DNA of 64,000 nt from Acidobacteriota bacterium (lineage in GTDB: Bacteria > Acidobacteriota > Thermoanaerobaculia > Multivoradales > SZUA-115). Under the pieces are notes generated by a model that had not been told where the DNA came from, did not search any database, and worked only from the letters and a program-made list of their open reading frames with translations. Shown piece by piece: positions 26,300 through 34,851 of the stretch. Numbering within the stretch: the first letter of the stretch is position 1; each line of letters starts with the position of its first letter. The position numbers and the translations under genes were made by a program. Where the stretch lies: positions 62,001-126,000 of the forward strand of contig JAJRVQ010000087.1 in NCBI GenBank assembly GCA_024277255.1, given 5' to 3'.

Positions 26300-27982
26300 A
26301 TGAAGAGAAGCTCTATTTCTTTGGGCGTGACCTTGCTGGTCGCGGCCCTGCTGCTACCGGTACAGCCGGCGGTGGCGAAAGACTTGGTGACCGCCTTTCC
26401 GAGCCAGGGGGACATTGTCTTTGATGTTCTGGCAAGGAACGAAGGCGTGTTGCTAAGTGTTTCCGGCCCGTGCAAATTCTCCTGGGAGAAGCGCTACAAG
26501 AGTGGGGACGAGCCGGTGTTTAGGATATTCGACGCCAACGGCGAAGTCCTGCCGGACGGTTCCTACACCTGGCAGGTCCGCCTGGTGCCTTACTTGAGCG
26601 CCTCGGTACGAGATGATCTGGCCACGGCGCGCAAGAAGGGGGACACCTCGCTGGTCGTCAAGCTCAAACTACAGGGCATCCTGCCCGACAAGCCGCTGGT
26701 TCAGGCCGGCTTCTTCACCATCTCCAAGGGCGCGATCTTGGATGAAACGATCCCCGAGCCCAGGCAAAAGGCCGCTGATCCGCAGATTCCGCGTATCGAT
26801 GCGGGTCTGTCCGCGGGGGCTGCCAAGGCTGGTCCGGAGTTGGGGTTGAAAGATTTCGTGATCAACGACGACCTGATCGTCGACGGCAGCGCCTGCATCG
26901 GCTTCGACTGCGTCAACGGTGAGAGCTTCGGCTTCGACACCATCCGTTTGAAAGAGAACAACCTGCGCCTCAAGTTCGACGACACTTCCGTCGCCGCTTC
27001 GTTCCCGCGTAACGACTGGCAGTTGACGGCCAACGACTCGGCCAACGGCGGCGCCAGCAAGTTCTCGATCGACGACATCTCAGGTGGACGCACGCCCTTC
27101 ACCGTCGAGGCCAACGCGCCCAGCCACTCGCTCTACGTCGACGACGGCGGGCGGATCGGCAACGGCACCTCAACCCCGTCGGTAGAGTTTCACACCGTCG
27201 ACGGTGACACGCCGACCGTGCGCTTGCAGCAAGACGGCTCTTCCGGTTTCGCCCCGCAGACCTGGGACGTTGCCGGCAACGAGACCAACTTCTTCGTGCG
27301 CGACGTGACCAACGGCTCCAAGCTACCGTTCCGCATCCGGCCGAATGCACCGACCAGTTCGATTTTCATCGATACGGACGGTGAGGTGGGCTTGGGTACT
27401 TCCAGCCCGGATACGGGCCTCAACATTGAGCGCAATGATGGCCAAGCGGCGATCAAGATCGAGGAGAAGAGCACCACGGCGCTTTCGCGCAACCTCGCCG
27501 AGTTCATCAACAACGGCAAAGTGAATCTGCGCTTCGAGGACACCAACAGCGGCAACTTCTGGCGCTACGAGGTGGACAACCGGTTCATCATCAACCACAG
27601 CGGTGACGCCACCGATGAGATGCTACTGCAATCGAGCGGCAACATGACCATCAACGGTACTCTCACCGAGAATTCGGATCGCAACGCCAAGAACAGCATC
27701 GTGGCGGTCGACGCACAGTCGATCCTCGACAAGCTGGCGGCGTTACCGATTGCCCACTGGCAGTACAACGACACTCCGGGTGTTCGTCACATTGGTCCGA
27801 TGGCGCAGGACTTCTACGCCACCTTCGAGGTCGGTGAGACGCCCACCGGCATCACTGCCATCGACCGCGACGGCGTGGCGCTGGCGGCGATTCAGGCGCT
27901 CAATCAGAAGCTGGAAGAGAAAGACGCTCTCATTCAGCAACTGGCCGAGCGGCTGGCAGCGCTGGAGAAGTTGATCCAGTAG
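26300..27982 (+). CDS. Exported protein with C-terminal peptidase S74 intramolecular chaperone domain
   Basis: This 560-residue secreted protein has a signal peptide (LGVTLLVAALLLPVQPAVAKD), an N-terminal beta-rich region, and a repetitive middle with recurrent N-D-x-Q-L-T / F-x-V-E-A-N-A-P-x-x-S-L-Y-V-D-D-G patterns, as in phage-like tail fibres and adhesins (for example NAPSHSLYVDDGGRIGNGTS and NAPTSSIFIDTDGEVGLGTS). It ends in an S74 chaperone domain (TLTENSDRNAKNSI, then a conserved Ser/Lys region and WQYND.PGVRHIGPMAQDF). S74 domains trimerise beta-helical proteins and may cut themselves off at the Ser; the cut is typically just before SDRNAK. A C-terminal coiled coil (about 530-560) fits trimers. 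Start: strong AGGAGG before ATG 26300. Confidence 0.88.
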   Translation: MKRSSISLGVTLLVAALLLPVQPAVAKDLVTAFPSQGDIVFDVLARNEGVLLSVSGPCKFSWEKRYKSGDEPVFRIFDANGEVLPDGSYTWQVRLVPYLSASVRDDLATARKKGDTSLVVKLKLQGILPDKPLVQAGFFTISKGAILDETIPEPRQKAADPQIPRIDAGLSAGAAKAGPELGLKDFVINDDLIVDGSACIGFDCVNGESFGFDTIRLKENNLRLKFDDTSVAASFPRNDWQLTANDSANGGASKFSIDDISGGRTPFTVEANAPSHSLYVDDGGRIGNGTSTPSVEFHTVDGDTPTVRLQQDGSSGFAPQTWDVAGNETNFFVRDVTNGSKLPFRIRPNAPTSSIFIDTDGEVGLGTSSPDTGLNIERNDGQAAIKIEEKSTTALSRNLAEFINNGKVNLRFEDTNSGNFWRYEVDNRFIINHSGDATDEMLLQSSGNMTINGTLTENSDRNAKNSIVAVDAQSILDKLAALPIAHWQYNDTPGVRHIGPMAQDFYATFEVGETPTGITAIDRDGVALAAIQALNQKLEEKDALIQQLAERLAALEKLIQ

Positions 27983-28013
27983 CCAACACCCATACTAGGA
28001 ACTCAGGTTCCAG

Positions 28014-28050
28014 GGCCGGGAGCGATCAACTCGCTTCCGGCCTTTCTTTC
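28014..28050 (+). terminator. Rho-independent terminator after the S74 protein gene
   Basis: GGCCGGGAGCG, a seven-base loop and CGCTTCCGGCC form a stem with one G-U pair, followed by TTTCTTTCGTT. It lies 32 bases after the stop codon, and the next gene (rpmB) is convergent. Confidence 0.8.
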
Positions 28051-28081
28051 GTTGCTCTCGTTCCGAGCGGTCCAGCCGCGG

Positions 28082-28315
28082 CTATGCCTCGCTGGCTTCG
28101 GTGCTCTCGGGAGTCCAATTGCGGGCCACGGGCTTCTGGACTCGCCCGCTACGCAGGCACCGGGTGCAGACCCAGACCCGCTTGGTGACGCCGTCGATCA
28201 CCACTCTGATCTTCTGAAGATTGGGCTGCCACGTGCGGTTGGTCACGTTGTGGGCGTGACTGATGCTATGACCGTGGATAGTCCCTTTGTTGCACACTGC
28301 GCATACTTTTGCCAT
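28082..28315 (-). CDS. rpmB: 50S ribosomal protein L28
   Basis: This is a 77-residue ribosomal protein of the large subunit. Seen: the opening MAKVCAVCNKGTIHGHSISH, in which CAVC and the later CTRCLRSG form the CxxC...CxxC pairs of the zinc-binding L28 type, and TNRTWQPNLQKIRVV, typical of L28. The length is normal. It is transcribed alone, convergent with the S74 gene and divergent from the pil operon. The C-terminal extension after RSGRVQK is short and acidic. Confidence 0.96.
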   Translation of the reverse strand: MAKVCAVCNKGTIHGHSISHAHNVTNRTWQPNLQKIRVVIDGVTKRVWVCTRCLRSGRVQKPVARNWTPESTEASEA

Positions 28316-28432
28316 GATCGTTCCTCACTCAATTTCGCGTCTCACACGCGAGCGGCAGACAGTACCAAAAAGCCGTCTCCTCGGCAACTTTCCGTCCCCA
28401 AAATCCTCTATAGCGATAAATGCATTTGGCCC

Positions 28433-28461
28433 TTGACACCTGTATATTTTGTTGCTAGCCT
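28433..28461 (+). promoter_or_regulatory. Promoter of the pilMNOPQ operon
   Basis: A consensus TTGACA (28433-28438) is followed by exactly 17 bases, AT-rich, and a TAGCCT -10 box (28456-28461), 66 bases before the pilM start. The surroundings are the most AT-rich in the window and shared with the divergent rpmB. Confidence 0.65.
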
Positions 28462-28527
28462 CCAGCGAAGCTTTAAGTTTGAGGCGTAAATGCCCGTGAT
28501 AATTGAACTTTAAGGGGATCAGGCACT

Positions 28528-29586
28528 TTGTTGTTTTCCCGTTCGAAGGGGCTAGTGAGCCTCGATATCGGCAGTTCCGCGATCAAGCTCGTTGAGCTCA
28601 AGGGTCGCAAAGGGGGAGAGTTCGACCTCTTGCGCCTTGGCATTGAGCCCCTGTCGCCGGAAGCGATCGTGGATGGCTCGATCATGGACTCTTCCCTGGT
28701 CGTCGACGCGATCCACAAGCTCAACGACGAGACGCGGGTGCGTAGCACCAACTTCGGCACCTCGCTCTCGGGTCACTCGGTCATCATCAAGAAGATCCAG
28801 TTGCCGGCGATGGGTGCCGAGGAGCTTGCCGATTCGATCCAGTGGGAAGCGGAGCAGTACATCCCCTTCGACATCAACGACGTTCGTCTCGACTACGTGG
28901 TCTTGGAAGAGGGCGAGCCGGGCCGAGACAACATGGAAGTTCTCTTGGTGGCGGTGAAGCGAGACAAGGTCAACGACTACGTCTCGGTGATCAGCCAGGC
29001 GGGCAAGACGCCTAGCTTGGTCGATGTCGATGCCTTCGCCATCCAGAATGCCTACGAGGTCAACTATGACCTCGATCCGTTCAAGACCGTGGCCCTGATC
29101 AATATGGGGGCCGGCGTCACCAACATCAATATCCTGGCGCGTGGCACGACGGTCTTCTGGCGTGACATCTCCTTTGGTGGTAACCAATTCACCGAGGCGT
29201 TGCAGCGTGAGTTCAATCTCTCCTTCGATCAGGCGGAGGGGCTCAAGCGCGGCGAGGCCGCCGACCGCTACTCGCCGTCCGACGCTCGGCCGATTCTCGA
29301 TGCGATCTCGAGCGACATGGCAGAGGAGATTCGCAAGACCTTCGACTTTTTCTCCGCCACCTCGGCGGAGGGGTCGGTCGATCAGTTGATGCTCTGCGGC
29401 GGCTGTTCCTTGACGCCGAACTTGCAGCAGATCCTGCGCGAGCGCTTCGAGGTCGAGGTGGAGTTGATGGATCCGTTGCGTCGTATCCGCTATCGCGAGG
29501 GTGATTTCTCCAGCGAGTGGCTACAGGCCGTGGGGCCGATGCTCGGCGTCGCCGTCGGTATGGCGGTCCGCACGGTGGGAGATTAG
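28528..29586 (+). CDS. pilM: Type IV pilus assembly protein PilM
   Basis: PilM is the actin-like cytoplasmic ring protein that binds the N terminus of PilN in the type IV pilus machine. Seen: SLDIGSSAIKLVEL (phosphate-1 motif of the actin fold), the QWEAEQYIPFDINDVRLDY block typical of PilM, NMGAGVTNINI (phosphate-2), and LCGGCSLTPNL near the C terminus. 352 residues is a normal length. The start is one of two adjacent TTG codons (28528/28531) with AAGGGG ten bases upstream. It is the first gene of pilMNOPQ. Confidence 0.94.
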   Translation: MLFSRSKGLVSLDIGSSAIKLVELKGRKGGEFDLLRLGIEPLSPEAIVDGSIMDSSLVVDAIHKLNDETRVRSTNFGTSLSGHSVIIKKIQLPAMGAEELADSIQWEAEQYIPFDINDVRLDYVVLEEGEPGRDNMEVLLVAVKRDKVNDYVSVISQAGKTPSLVDVDAFAIQNAYEVNYDLDPFKTVALINMGAGVTNINILARGTTVFWRDISFGGNQFTEALQREFNLSFDQAEGLKRGEAADRYSPSDARPILDAISSDMAEEIRKTFDFFSATSAEGSVDQLMLCGGCSLTPNLQQILRERFEVEVELMDPLRRIRYREGDFSSEWLQAVGPMLGVAVGMAVRTVGD

Positions 29587-29592
29587 CGGCCC

Positions 29593-30228
29593 ATGATCAA
29601 GATCAATCTGCTCTCAGAGGGCAAGCGGCCGACGGCGATACGCAGGTCGCGGGGAACTCGCGACAGTCTCCCCACGGACTTGGGGCAGGTTCTCCTTCTC
29701 GGCACGATTCTCCTGGCGCTGGTCGGCTGTGTCGCCTATTGGTTTGTCAACAAGGGCAAGATCCGTGACAAGGGTCGTGAGATCGACGTGGCACAGGCCG
29801 AGTACGACAAGCTTGAGGAAGTCATCAAGGAAGTCGAGGCCTACAAGGCCAAGAAGGCCGAGTTGGAACACAAGATCGATGTCATCACCGAGCTCAAAGC
29901 CAATCAGCGTGGGCCGGTGCGAGTGATGGACGAGATTTCGCGCGCCGTGCCGGAACTGCTCTGGCTGACCGACCTGCAGATGAGTACCAACCAGATCAAG
30001 TTGAGAGGGCAGGCCTACAACAACAATGCGATCGCCAGCTTCACCGAGAATCTGGATCGCGTGCCCGAGTTTCAAGAGCCCGAGTTCAAAGAATCCAAGC
30101 TCGGTCGCTCGGATGTGTACGACTTCTCGATCAATCTGGGTTTCAGCTTGCGGCCGATCAGTGCTGCTCCAGTTCCTGCCGAGCAGGATGGGGCGGCGGA
30201 ACCGAGCGCGGCTGAGGCTGGAGGCTGA
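29593..30228 (+). CDS. pilN: Type IV pilus inner-membrane protein PilN
   Basis: PilN is a 211-residue bitopic membrane protein. Seen: the N-terminal cytoplasmic motif MIKINLLSE, which docks into PilM; one membrane helix (VLLLGTILLALVGCVAYWFV); a long coiled coil rich in Lys/Glu (about residues 60-105); and a periplasmic ferredoxin-like domain with RGPVRVMDEISRAVPELLWL. It starts six bases after pilM and is followed three bases later by pilO. The Ala/Glu-rich C-terminal tail is variable in the family. Confidence 0.92.
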   Translation: MIKINLLSEGKRPTAIRRSRGTRDSLPTDLGQVLLLGTILLALVGCVAYWFVNKGKIRDKGREIDVAQAEYDKLEEVIKEVEAYKAKKAELEHKIDVITELKANQRGPVRVMDEISRAVPELLWLTDLQMSTNQIKLRGQAYNNNAIASFTENLDRVPEFQEPEFKESKLGRSDVYDFSINLGFSLRPISAAPVPAEQDGAAEPSAAEAGG

Positions 30229-30231
30229 ACC

Positions 30232-30834
30232 GTGGCGGTTTTTGGATACTCGCTCGAAGGCAAGCCTCCTTATCACGGCCTGGTGATTGGGTTGGTGCTG
30301 GGTGGTCTCGTCTTTTGGGCGGCGAACGGTCGAATCTTCAGGCCGCAGCGCGATCAACTGAGTTCCATGGATGCCCGGTTGATCGACCTCCAAGGCAAGA
30401 TTCAGCAAGGCCGGGCCGCAAAGCAAAAGCTGCCGCAGTTTCGCGAGGAGGTCGAGCGTCTCGAAGTCGATCTCGAAAAACTCCTGCGGATCCTGCCGGC
30501 GCGGCGCAATACACCGGATCTCCTGCGCCGAGTGCGCTTTTTGGCCGAGGAGGGGGATTTCAATCTCCGTCTCTTCCGGCCGGGCAGCGAGATCGAGCAG
30601 GATTTCTACAGCGAGTACCCGATCGCGGTCGAGCTGGATGGCAACTACCACAACCTGGCTCTTTTCTTCGACCGGATCAGTCGCTTTCCGCGAATCATCA
30701 ACGTCGACAACCTGCGGGTGAAAGCGATTCGCGAACAGACCTCCTTCCGCACCATCGAAGTGAGCTTCACGGCCAAGACCTTCGTCTACAAAGAGCCCGA
30801 TGAGGAAGGCGCAGTTCTGGAGATTGATCAATGA
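30232..30834 (+). CDS. pilO: Type IV pilus inner-membrane protein PilO
   Basis: PilO is a 200-residue partner of PilN with the same architecture: a short N terminus, one membrane helix (LVIGLVLGGLVFWAANG), a coiled coil (about 45-95), and a periplasmic domain with EYPIAVELDGNYHNLALFFDRISRFPRIINVDNL (in order: YPIAVELDGNYHNLALF, then FPRIINV). The start is GTG at 30232. The TGA stop overlaps the ATG of pilP by four bases, so translation is likely coupled. It forms the alignment complex between PilM and PilP/PilQ. Confidence 0.92.
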   Translation: MAVFGYSLEGKPPYHGLVIGLVLGGLVFWAANGRIFRPQRDQLSSMDARLIDLQGKIQQGRAAKQKLPQFREEVERLEVDLEKLLRILPARRNTPDLLRRVRFLAEEGDFNLRLFRPGSEIEQDFYSEYPIAVELDGNYHNLALFFDRISRFPRIINVDNLRVKAIREQTSFRTIEVSFTAKTFVYKEPDEEGAVLEIDQ

Positions 30835-31376
30835 GACTGCAAGTGACCGATAGTTCAGCCGTTCGCGGCGCTGAGTGCTTCCAGTGGCTAACGCTGGCAG
30901 CCTTGCTGCTGGTCCTGGCCTTCATCCCAGCATCGCTGCTGGCGCAGGAGGCAGGGGCGAACAACAGAGATGCAGGTACAGGTGGCGAGTTGGCGATCGA
31001 CGCCATGCTCGACGAAGATGAAGAAATTCTCGCGGGACGCGGCTACACGTACGATCCAGGCGATCGGCGCGATCCGTTCAAGTCGCTGCTCGTGGTTGCG
31101 GAGCGGCCGACCTTGGAGGGGCCCAGGCCGGACGGGATCCCCGGATTGCTGATCGACGAGGTCGTCCTATCTGGGATCTTCGCAACGCGAGATGGCTATG
31201 TCGCGCAAGTGCAAGCGGCAGATCGGCAGAAGGGCTATCTAATCAAGGTTGGGGATGAGTTATTCGATGGTGATGTACTCCGGATCACTCGTAACGAGGT
31301 GGTCTTCAAGCAGGATGTTCTGGACCCGACGGCACTCAAGCCGTTCCGGGAAGTCGCCAAGTCGCTCAACCCTTGA
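30831..31376 (+). CDS. pilP: Type IV pilus protein PilP
   Basis: This 181-residue periplasmic-facing protein connects PilN/PilO to the secretin PilQ. Seen: an N-terminal hydrophobic stretch (LAALLLVLAFIPASLLAQ) that serves as a signal peptide or anchor, with no lipobox Cys, although PilP is usually a lipoprotein; then a low-complexity linker, and the PilP beta domain with YTYDPGDRRDPFKSLL, GLLIDEVVLSGIFA and GDELFDGDVLRI. The gene overlaps pilO by four bases. pilQ follows after 37 bases. Confidence 0.9.
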   Translation: MRLQVTDSSAVRGAECFQWLTLAALLLVLAFIPASLLAQEAGANNRDAGTGGELAIDAMLDEDEEILAGRGYTYDPGDRRDPFKSLLVVAERPTLEGPRPDGIPGLLIDEVVLSGIFATRDGYVAQVQAADRQKGYLIKVGDELFDGDVLRITRNEVVFKQDVLDPTALKPFREVAKSLNP

Positions 31377-31413
31377 TCGGATGCGCTGGCTGTCGGAAGA
31401 GGAGACGAGTGCT

Positions 31414-34263
31414 ATGGGAAACGTGGTGCAGAGAACAAGATCAGCACTAAGCTGGCGATGGATCGCGGCGACGGCGGCGATCGTGCTGCTCAGTCCACTG
31501 GTCAGCGCTTGCTCCTCAGCGGGAGGCCGTCCATCGGCTGCGACGTCTCAACGTGGCCCGGCGGCCACCGAGACCGCGGATGCCTTTGCGATGACTACGC
31601 CGCCACCGGTCGAGATCCAGTCTGTTGAATTGCGCGAAGGGGCTCCGGGCATCGAGCTGGACGTCACCGCCAGTGGCGCCATGGTCTGGACCAGCTATCG
31701 CAACGCGGACGGCGACTTGGTGGTCGAATTGCCGAACAGTTCACCCGGCGCCACCCTGACCAGTCTGACCGAGGCCGAGGGGTTGGTGGCCAAGGTGCTG
31801 GTCGAGTCCGATAGCAGCGGGGCGCGGCCGGTAACCCGCCTCACCATCGCCACGCGCGCCGAAGCGGAACACGCTTTGGCTGCCGACGGTAATGTCCTGC
31901 GTCTCTCCCTGTTGCCCACGGGCGTGGCTGTGGCCGCCGCGGGCGGCGACCAGGCGGAGCCGGTCGAGAGCTTGGAGACTTCCACTCAAACCACGGGACC
32001 CGGGAGTGAGCGGTTCGTCTATGAACCGGTGGCGGTCGAGACCCAGACGGCCCAGGACACTCTCGACGCAGCGCGGCCGAGCACCTCGCGGCCGGCGGAT
32101 CTGAGCGATCTCGGCACAGCCGAGAACCCGCGTCACGGACCGGCGCCCAGTGGTCCGTTGGCCTCGACCCTGCGGGATGTCGAAGTCTTCGGCAACGACA
32201 CCATCCTGGTCGCCGGTGATGGAGAATTCACCTACTCCACCTTCCGGCTGGAGAATCCCGAGCGCTTCGTCGTCGACCTGGTCGGGGTGGTCAACTCGGC
32301 GGAAATGACCTCACTGCCCATCGACAGCGATCGCGTGCTGAGGGTCCGAGTCGGGCAATTCAAGTCCGTTCCCCAGCCGGTGACGCGGGTGGTGGTCGAT
32401 CTGACCCGACCGCTGCGCCCGGTGATCGAACCGACGATCAACGGTCTGCGGATCAAGCTCGGCGAGCCGGCGGCGCTGCAAGTCGCCGAGCCTGTTGCCG
32501 TGGTCGCGCAAGCTGAGCCGGCCCCTGCCGAGGTCGAGCCGGTCGCAGAGCCTGCTCCATCTTCAGCCCCGACGGCTTCAGAGCCGGTCGTCGAGAGGTA
32601 CGCGGAGACGACCGTGGAGGTGGAGGCTCCGGTAGAGGTGGCGGCGCAGATGCCGGCCACCCCGGAACCGGCCACTCCGGAGCCAGCCTACGTGGAGCCG
32701 GTAGTCGAAGAACCTGCCTACACCGAGCCGGTGGTCATCGTCGAGGAAATGCCGGCGCCGGTGATGGTCGAAGAGGCGCCGATGGAACTCGAACCGGAGC
32801 CGGAGCCGGCGGTTGAAGTACCTGTCGTGCGCACGGCGCAGGCGCGTGAAGAACCGAGTCTCGAAGAACCGATTCCGGTACCGATCGATGCCGCGCAACT
32901 CGCTGTGGAACCCGCCCGCGGCGCGCCACAGATTCCGGCCTCGAATGACAACGAACTCTTCTCCTCCTTGCCACCCGAGGCAGAGGACGGAGGCGACTTC
33001 AGCGCCAGAGTGTTTGCCGCTCGCCCGATCGGCGGCGATGAGAAGGTCTACATCGGCGATCCGATCAGTATGACGCTGCGCGACGCGGATGTGGTGGAAA
33101 CGCTGCGCAGCTTCGCCACGATCAGCGATCTGTCGATCGTCGTTCAGCCCGAGGTCGAAGGCAGTGTGACGGTCGAACTTGAGAATGTCCCTTGGGATCA
33201 AGCGCTAGAGCAGATCTTGAAGATCAATGGCCTCGGCTACGAGATCGAGGGCACGATCATGCGCATCGCGCCACTGTCGATCCTGCGCAAGGAAGCCGAG
33301 CAGAAAGCGGCTCTGGCTCAAGCCAAGGCGGATCAAGTTCCGCTGCAGACCATCGTCAAGCGACTCAGCTACTCCAGCGCCAACGAGATGGCCAATCTGC
33401 TCAGCCAGGGCGGTAACCTACTCAGTCGCCGCGGCAGCGTTATCGTCGATCAGCGGACCAACACCCTGATCCTCAAGGAGCTGCCGGAGTACATGGACAC
33501 GGTGATCGCCGTCATTGAAGAGATCGACACGCCTGAGCCGCAGGTGATGATCGAGGCGCGGATCATCGAGACCACCAAGCGTTTCACCCGAAGTCTCGGC
33601 GTCAGATGGTCGCTTACGGGTGAGGCCAGCGCACGGTTCGGCAACACCACAGGCCTACAGTTTCCCAACAACATCAACGGAACCGGCGGGGTCAACCTGT
33701 TGACCGGTGCCGCCAACGGCTTCCTGAATCTGAGCCTGGGTAATGTGCTCAACAGCTTCAACCTCGACGTTGCGCTGCAGGCGGCGGAAAACGAGGGTCT
33801 GATCAAGATTCTGTCCGCTCCCAAGATTGCGACCTTGAACAACGAGCAAGCGAGCATTCAGAGCGGTTTGCAGATTCCCGTGCAGACGATCAGTAACAAC
33901 ACGGTGACCGTTCAGTTCATCAACGCCACGCTGAGTCTCGAGGTCACCCCGCAAGTGACGGCCGAGGGCACGGTTCTGATGGATATCGAAATCCGCAAAC
34001 GTGAGCCTCAGCTGGCCTTCGCGGTGCAAGGCGCGGCGAACGCGCCGATCGCCACCAAGGAGGCCCGCACGCGAGTCATCGTGCGCGATGGTGGTACGAC
34101 CGTTATCGGTGGAATTTACGAGGTGTCGAGCGATCAGGGAGAGGATCGAGTTCCCGGCCTTTCCAATATCCCCTTGCTCGGTCGCCTGTTCAAGAACAAA
34201 CGTCGCAGCGATGAGAACGAAGAGCTGCTGATTTTCATCACGCCACGGGTGATCAACCTGTGA
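31414..34263 (+). CDS. pilQ: Type IV pilus secretin PilQ
   Basis: This 949-residue outer-membrane secretin lets the pilus fibre pass. Seen: a lipoprotein-type signal with lipobox LVSAC (Cys near residue 29); two AMIN domains (about 65-150 and 250-350) for peptidoglycan binding; a ~150-residue Pro/Glu/Val-rich linker (about 355-520); the STN/N0 domain (SMTLRDADVVETLRSFA); an N1 domain (VPLQTIVKRLSYSSA); and the secretin core with VMIEARIIETTKRF, the gate region and GGIYEVSSDQGEDRVPGLSNIPLLGRLFK. Start: ATG 31414 with GAAGAGGAG upstream; an ATG 33 bases earlier is also possible. The long acidic linker and the lipobox are less common in proteobacterial PilQ. Confidence 0.93.
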   Translation: MGNVVQRTRSALSWRWIAATAAIVLLSPLVSACSSAGGRPSAATSQRGPAATETADAFAMTTPPPVEIQSVELREGAPGIELDVTASGAMVWTSYRNADGDLVVELPNSSPGATLTSLTEAEGLVAKVLVESDSSGARPVTRLTIATRAEAEHALAADGNVLRLSLLPTGVAVAAAGGDQAEPVESLETSTQTTGPGSERFVYEPVAVETQTAQDTLDAARPSTSRPADLSDLGTAENPRHGPAPSGPLASTLRDVEVFGNDTILVAGDGEFTYSTFRLENPERFVVDLVGVVNSAEMTSLPIDSDRVLRVRVGQFKSVPQPVTRVVVDLTRPLRPVIEPTINGLRIKLGEPAALQVAEPVAVVAQAEPAPAEVEPVAEPAPSSAPTASEPVVERYAETTVEVEAPVEVAAQMPATPEPATPEPAYVEPVVEEPAYTEPVVIVEEMPAPVMVEEAPMELEPEPEPAVEVPVVRTAQAREEPSLEEPIPVPIDAAQLAVEPARGAPQIPASNDNELFSSLPPEAEDGGDFSARVFAARPIGGDEKVYIGDPISMTLRDADVVETLRSFATISDLSIVVQPEVEGSVTVELENVPWDQALEQILKINGLGYEIEGTIMRIAPLSILRKEAEQKAALAQAKADQVPLQTIVKRLSYSSANEMANLLSQGGNLLSRRGSVIVDQRTNTLILKELPEYMDTVIAVIEEIDTPEPQVMIEARIIETTKRFTRSLGVRWSLTGEASARFGNTTGLQFPNNINGTGGVNLLTGAANGFLNLSLGNVLNSFNLDVALQAAENEGLIKILSAPKIATLNNEQASIQSGLQIPVQTISNNTVTVQFINATLSLEVTPQVTAEGTVLMDIEIRKREPQLAFAVQGAANAPIATKEARTRVIVRDGGTTVIGGIYEVSSDQGEDRVPGLSNIPLLGRLFKNKRRSDENEELLIFITPRVINL

Positions 34264-34283
34264 GCGTGCGGCGAGGAGCGATC

Positions 34284-34835
34284 ATGAGAAAGACGTTGCG
34301 CCTACTCCCCCTGAGCCTGTTGATGCTTTCGGTAGCCCTGTCCGGCTGCAATCAACGGACCGACAAAGACGAGGGCTCCGTCATTCTGACCGTCTCGGCC
34401 TTCGACGGCTTGCCGATTCAGGTCTCCGTCAACGGCGGTAGCCTGGTCCAGGTTGGGGAGCTGACGCTCACCAGCGTTGCCAAGGAGCCTGGTGGGGTCA
34501 CCAGCAGTTTGCAGGATATCGAGCTACAGAGCTATGAAGTCGTCTTCACCCGGGCCGATACCGGAACTCGCATCCCGCCGAAAAAGGTCAACGGAATCTT
34601 CGGCATCGTGCCGGTAAACGGCACCGACACCATCGACAACCTCGACGTTCTGGGTGCCGACCAGTTGGCCAATCCACCGCTATCGGATCTGCTCTTCCAA
34701 AATGGTGGCTTCGACACCGAGACCGGGTCGACAATTGTCCAACTCAACGTGAACCTACGCTTCTTCGGCCGCACGCTGTCGGGAGATCAAATCTCCTCGA
34801 ACACAGTGTCCTGGTTGATCGAGTTCACCCAGTAG
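34284..34835 (+). CDS. Exported lipoprotein directly downstream of pilQ, unknown function
   Basis: This 183-residue protein has a clear lipoprotein signal peptide (MRKTLRLLPLSLLMLSVALSGC, lipobox ALSGC) and a beta-rich mature part. I recognise no family. It begins 21 bases after pilQ with GGAG in front of ATG 34284, so it is very likely in the same transcript. That position suits a secretin pilotin or pilus accessory factor, but the sequence does not show it. The next gene, also a lipoprotein, follows after 16 bases. Confidence 0.78.
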   Translation: MRKTLRLLPLSLLMLSVALSGCNQRTDKDEGSVILTVSAFDGLPIQVSVNGGSLVQVGELTLTSVAKEPGGVTSSLQDIELQSYEVVFTRADTGTRIPPKKVNGIFGIVPVNGTDTIDNLDVLGADQLANPPLSDLLFQNGGFDTETGSTIVQLNVNLRFFGRTLSGDQISSNTVSWLIEFTQ

Positions 34836-34851
34836 GACACGGAGGTTCGTG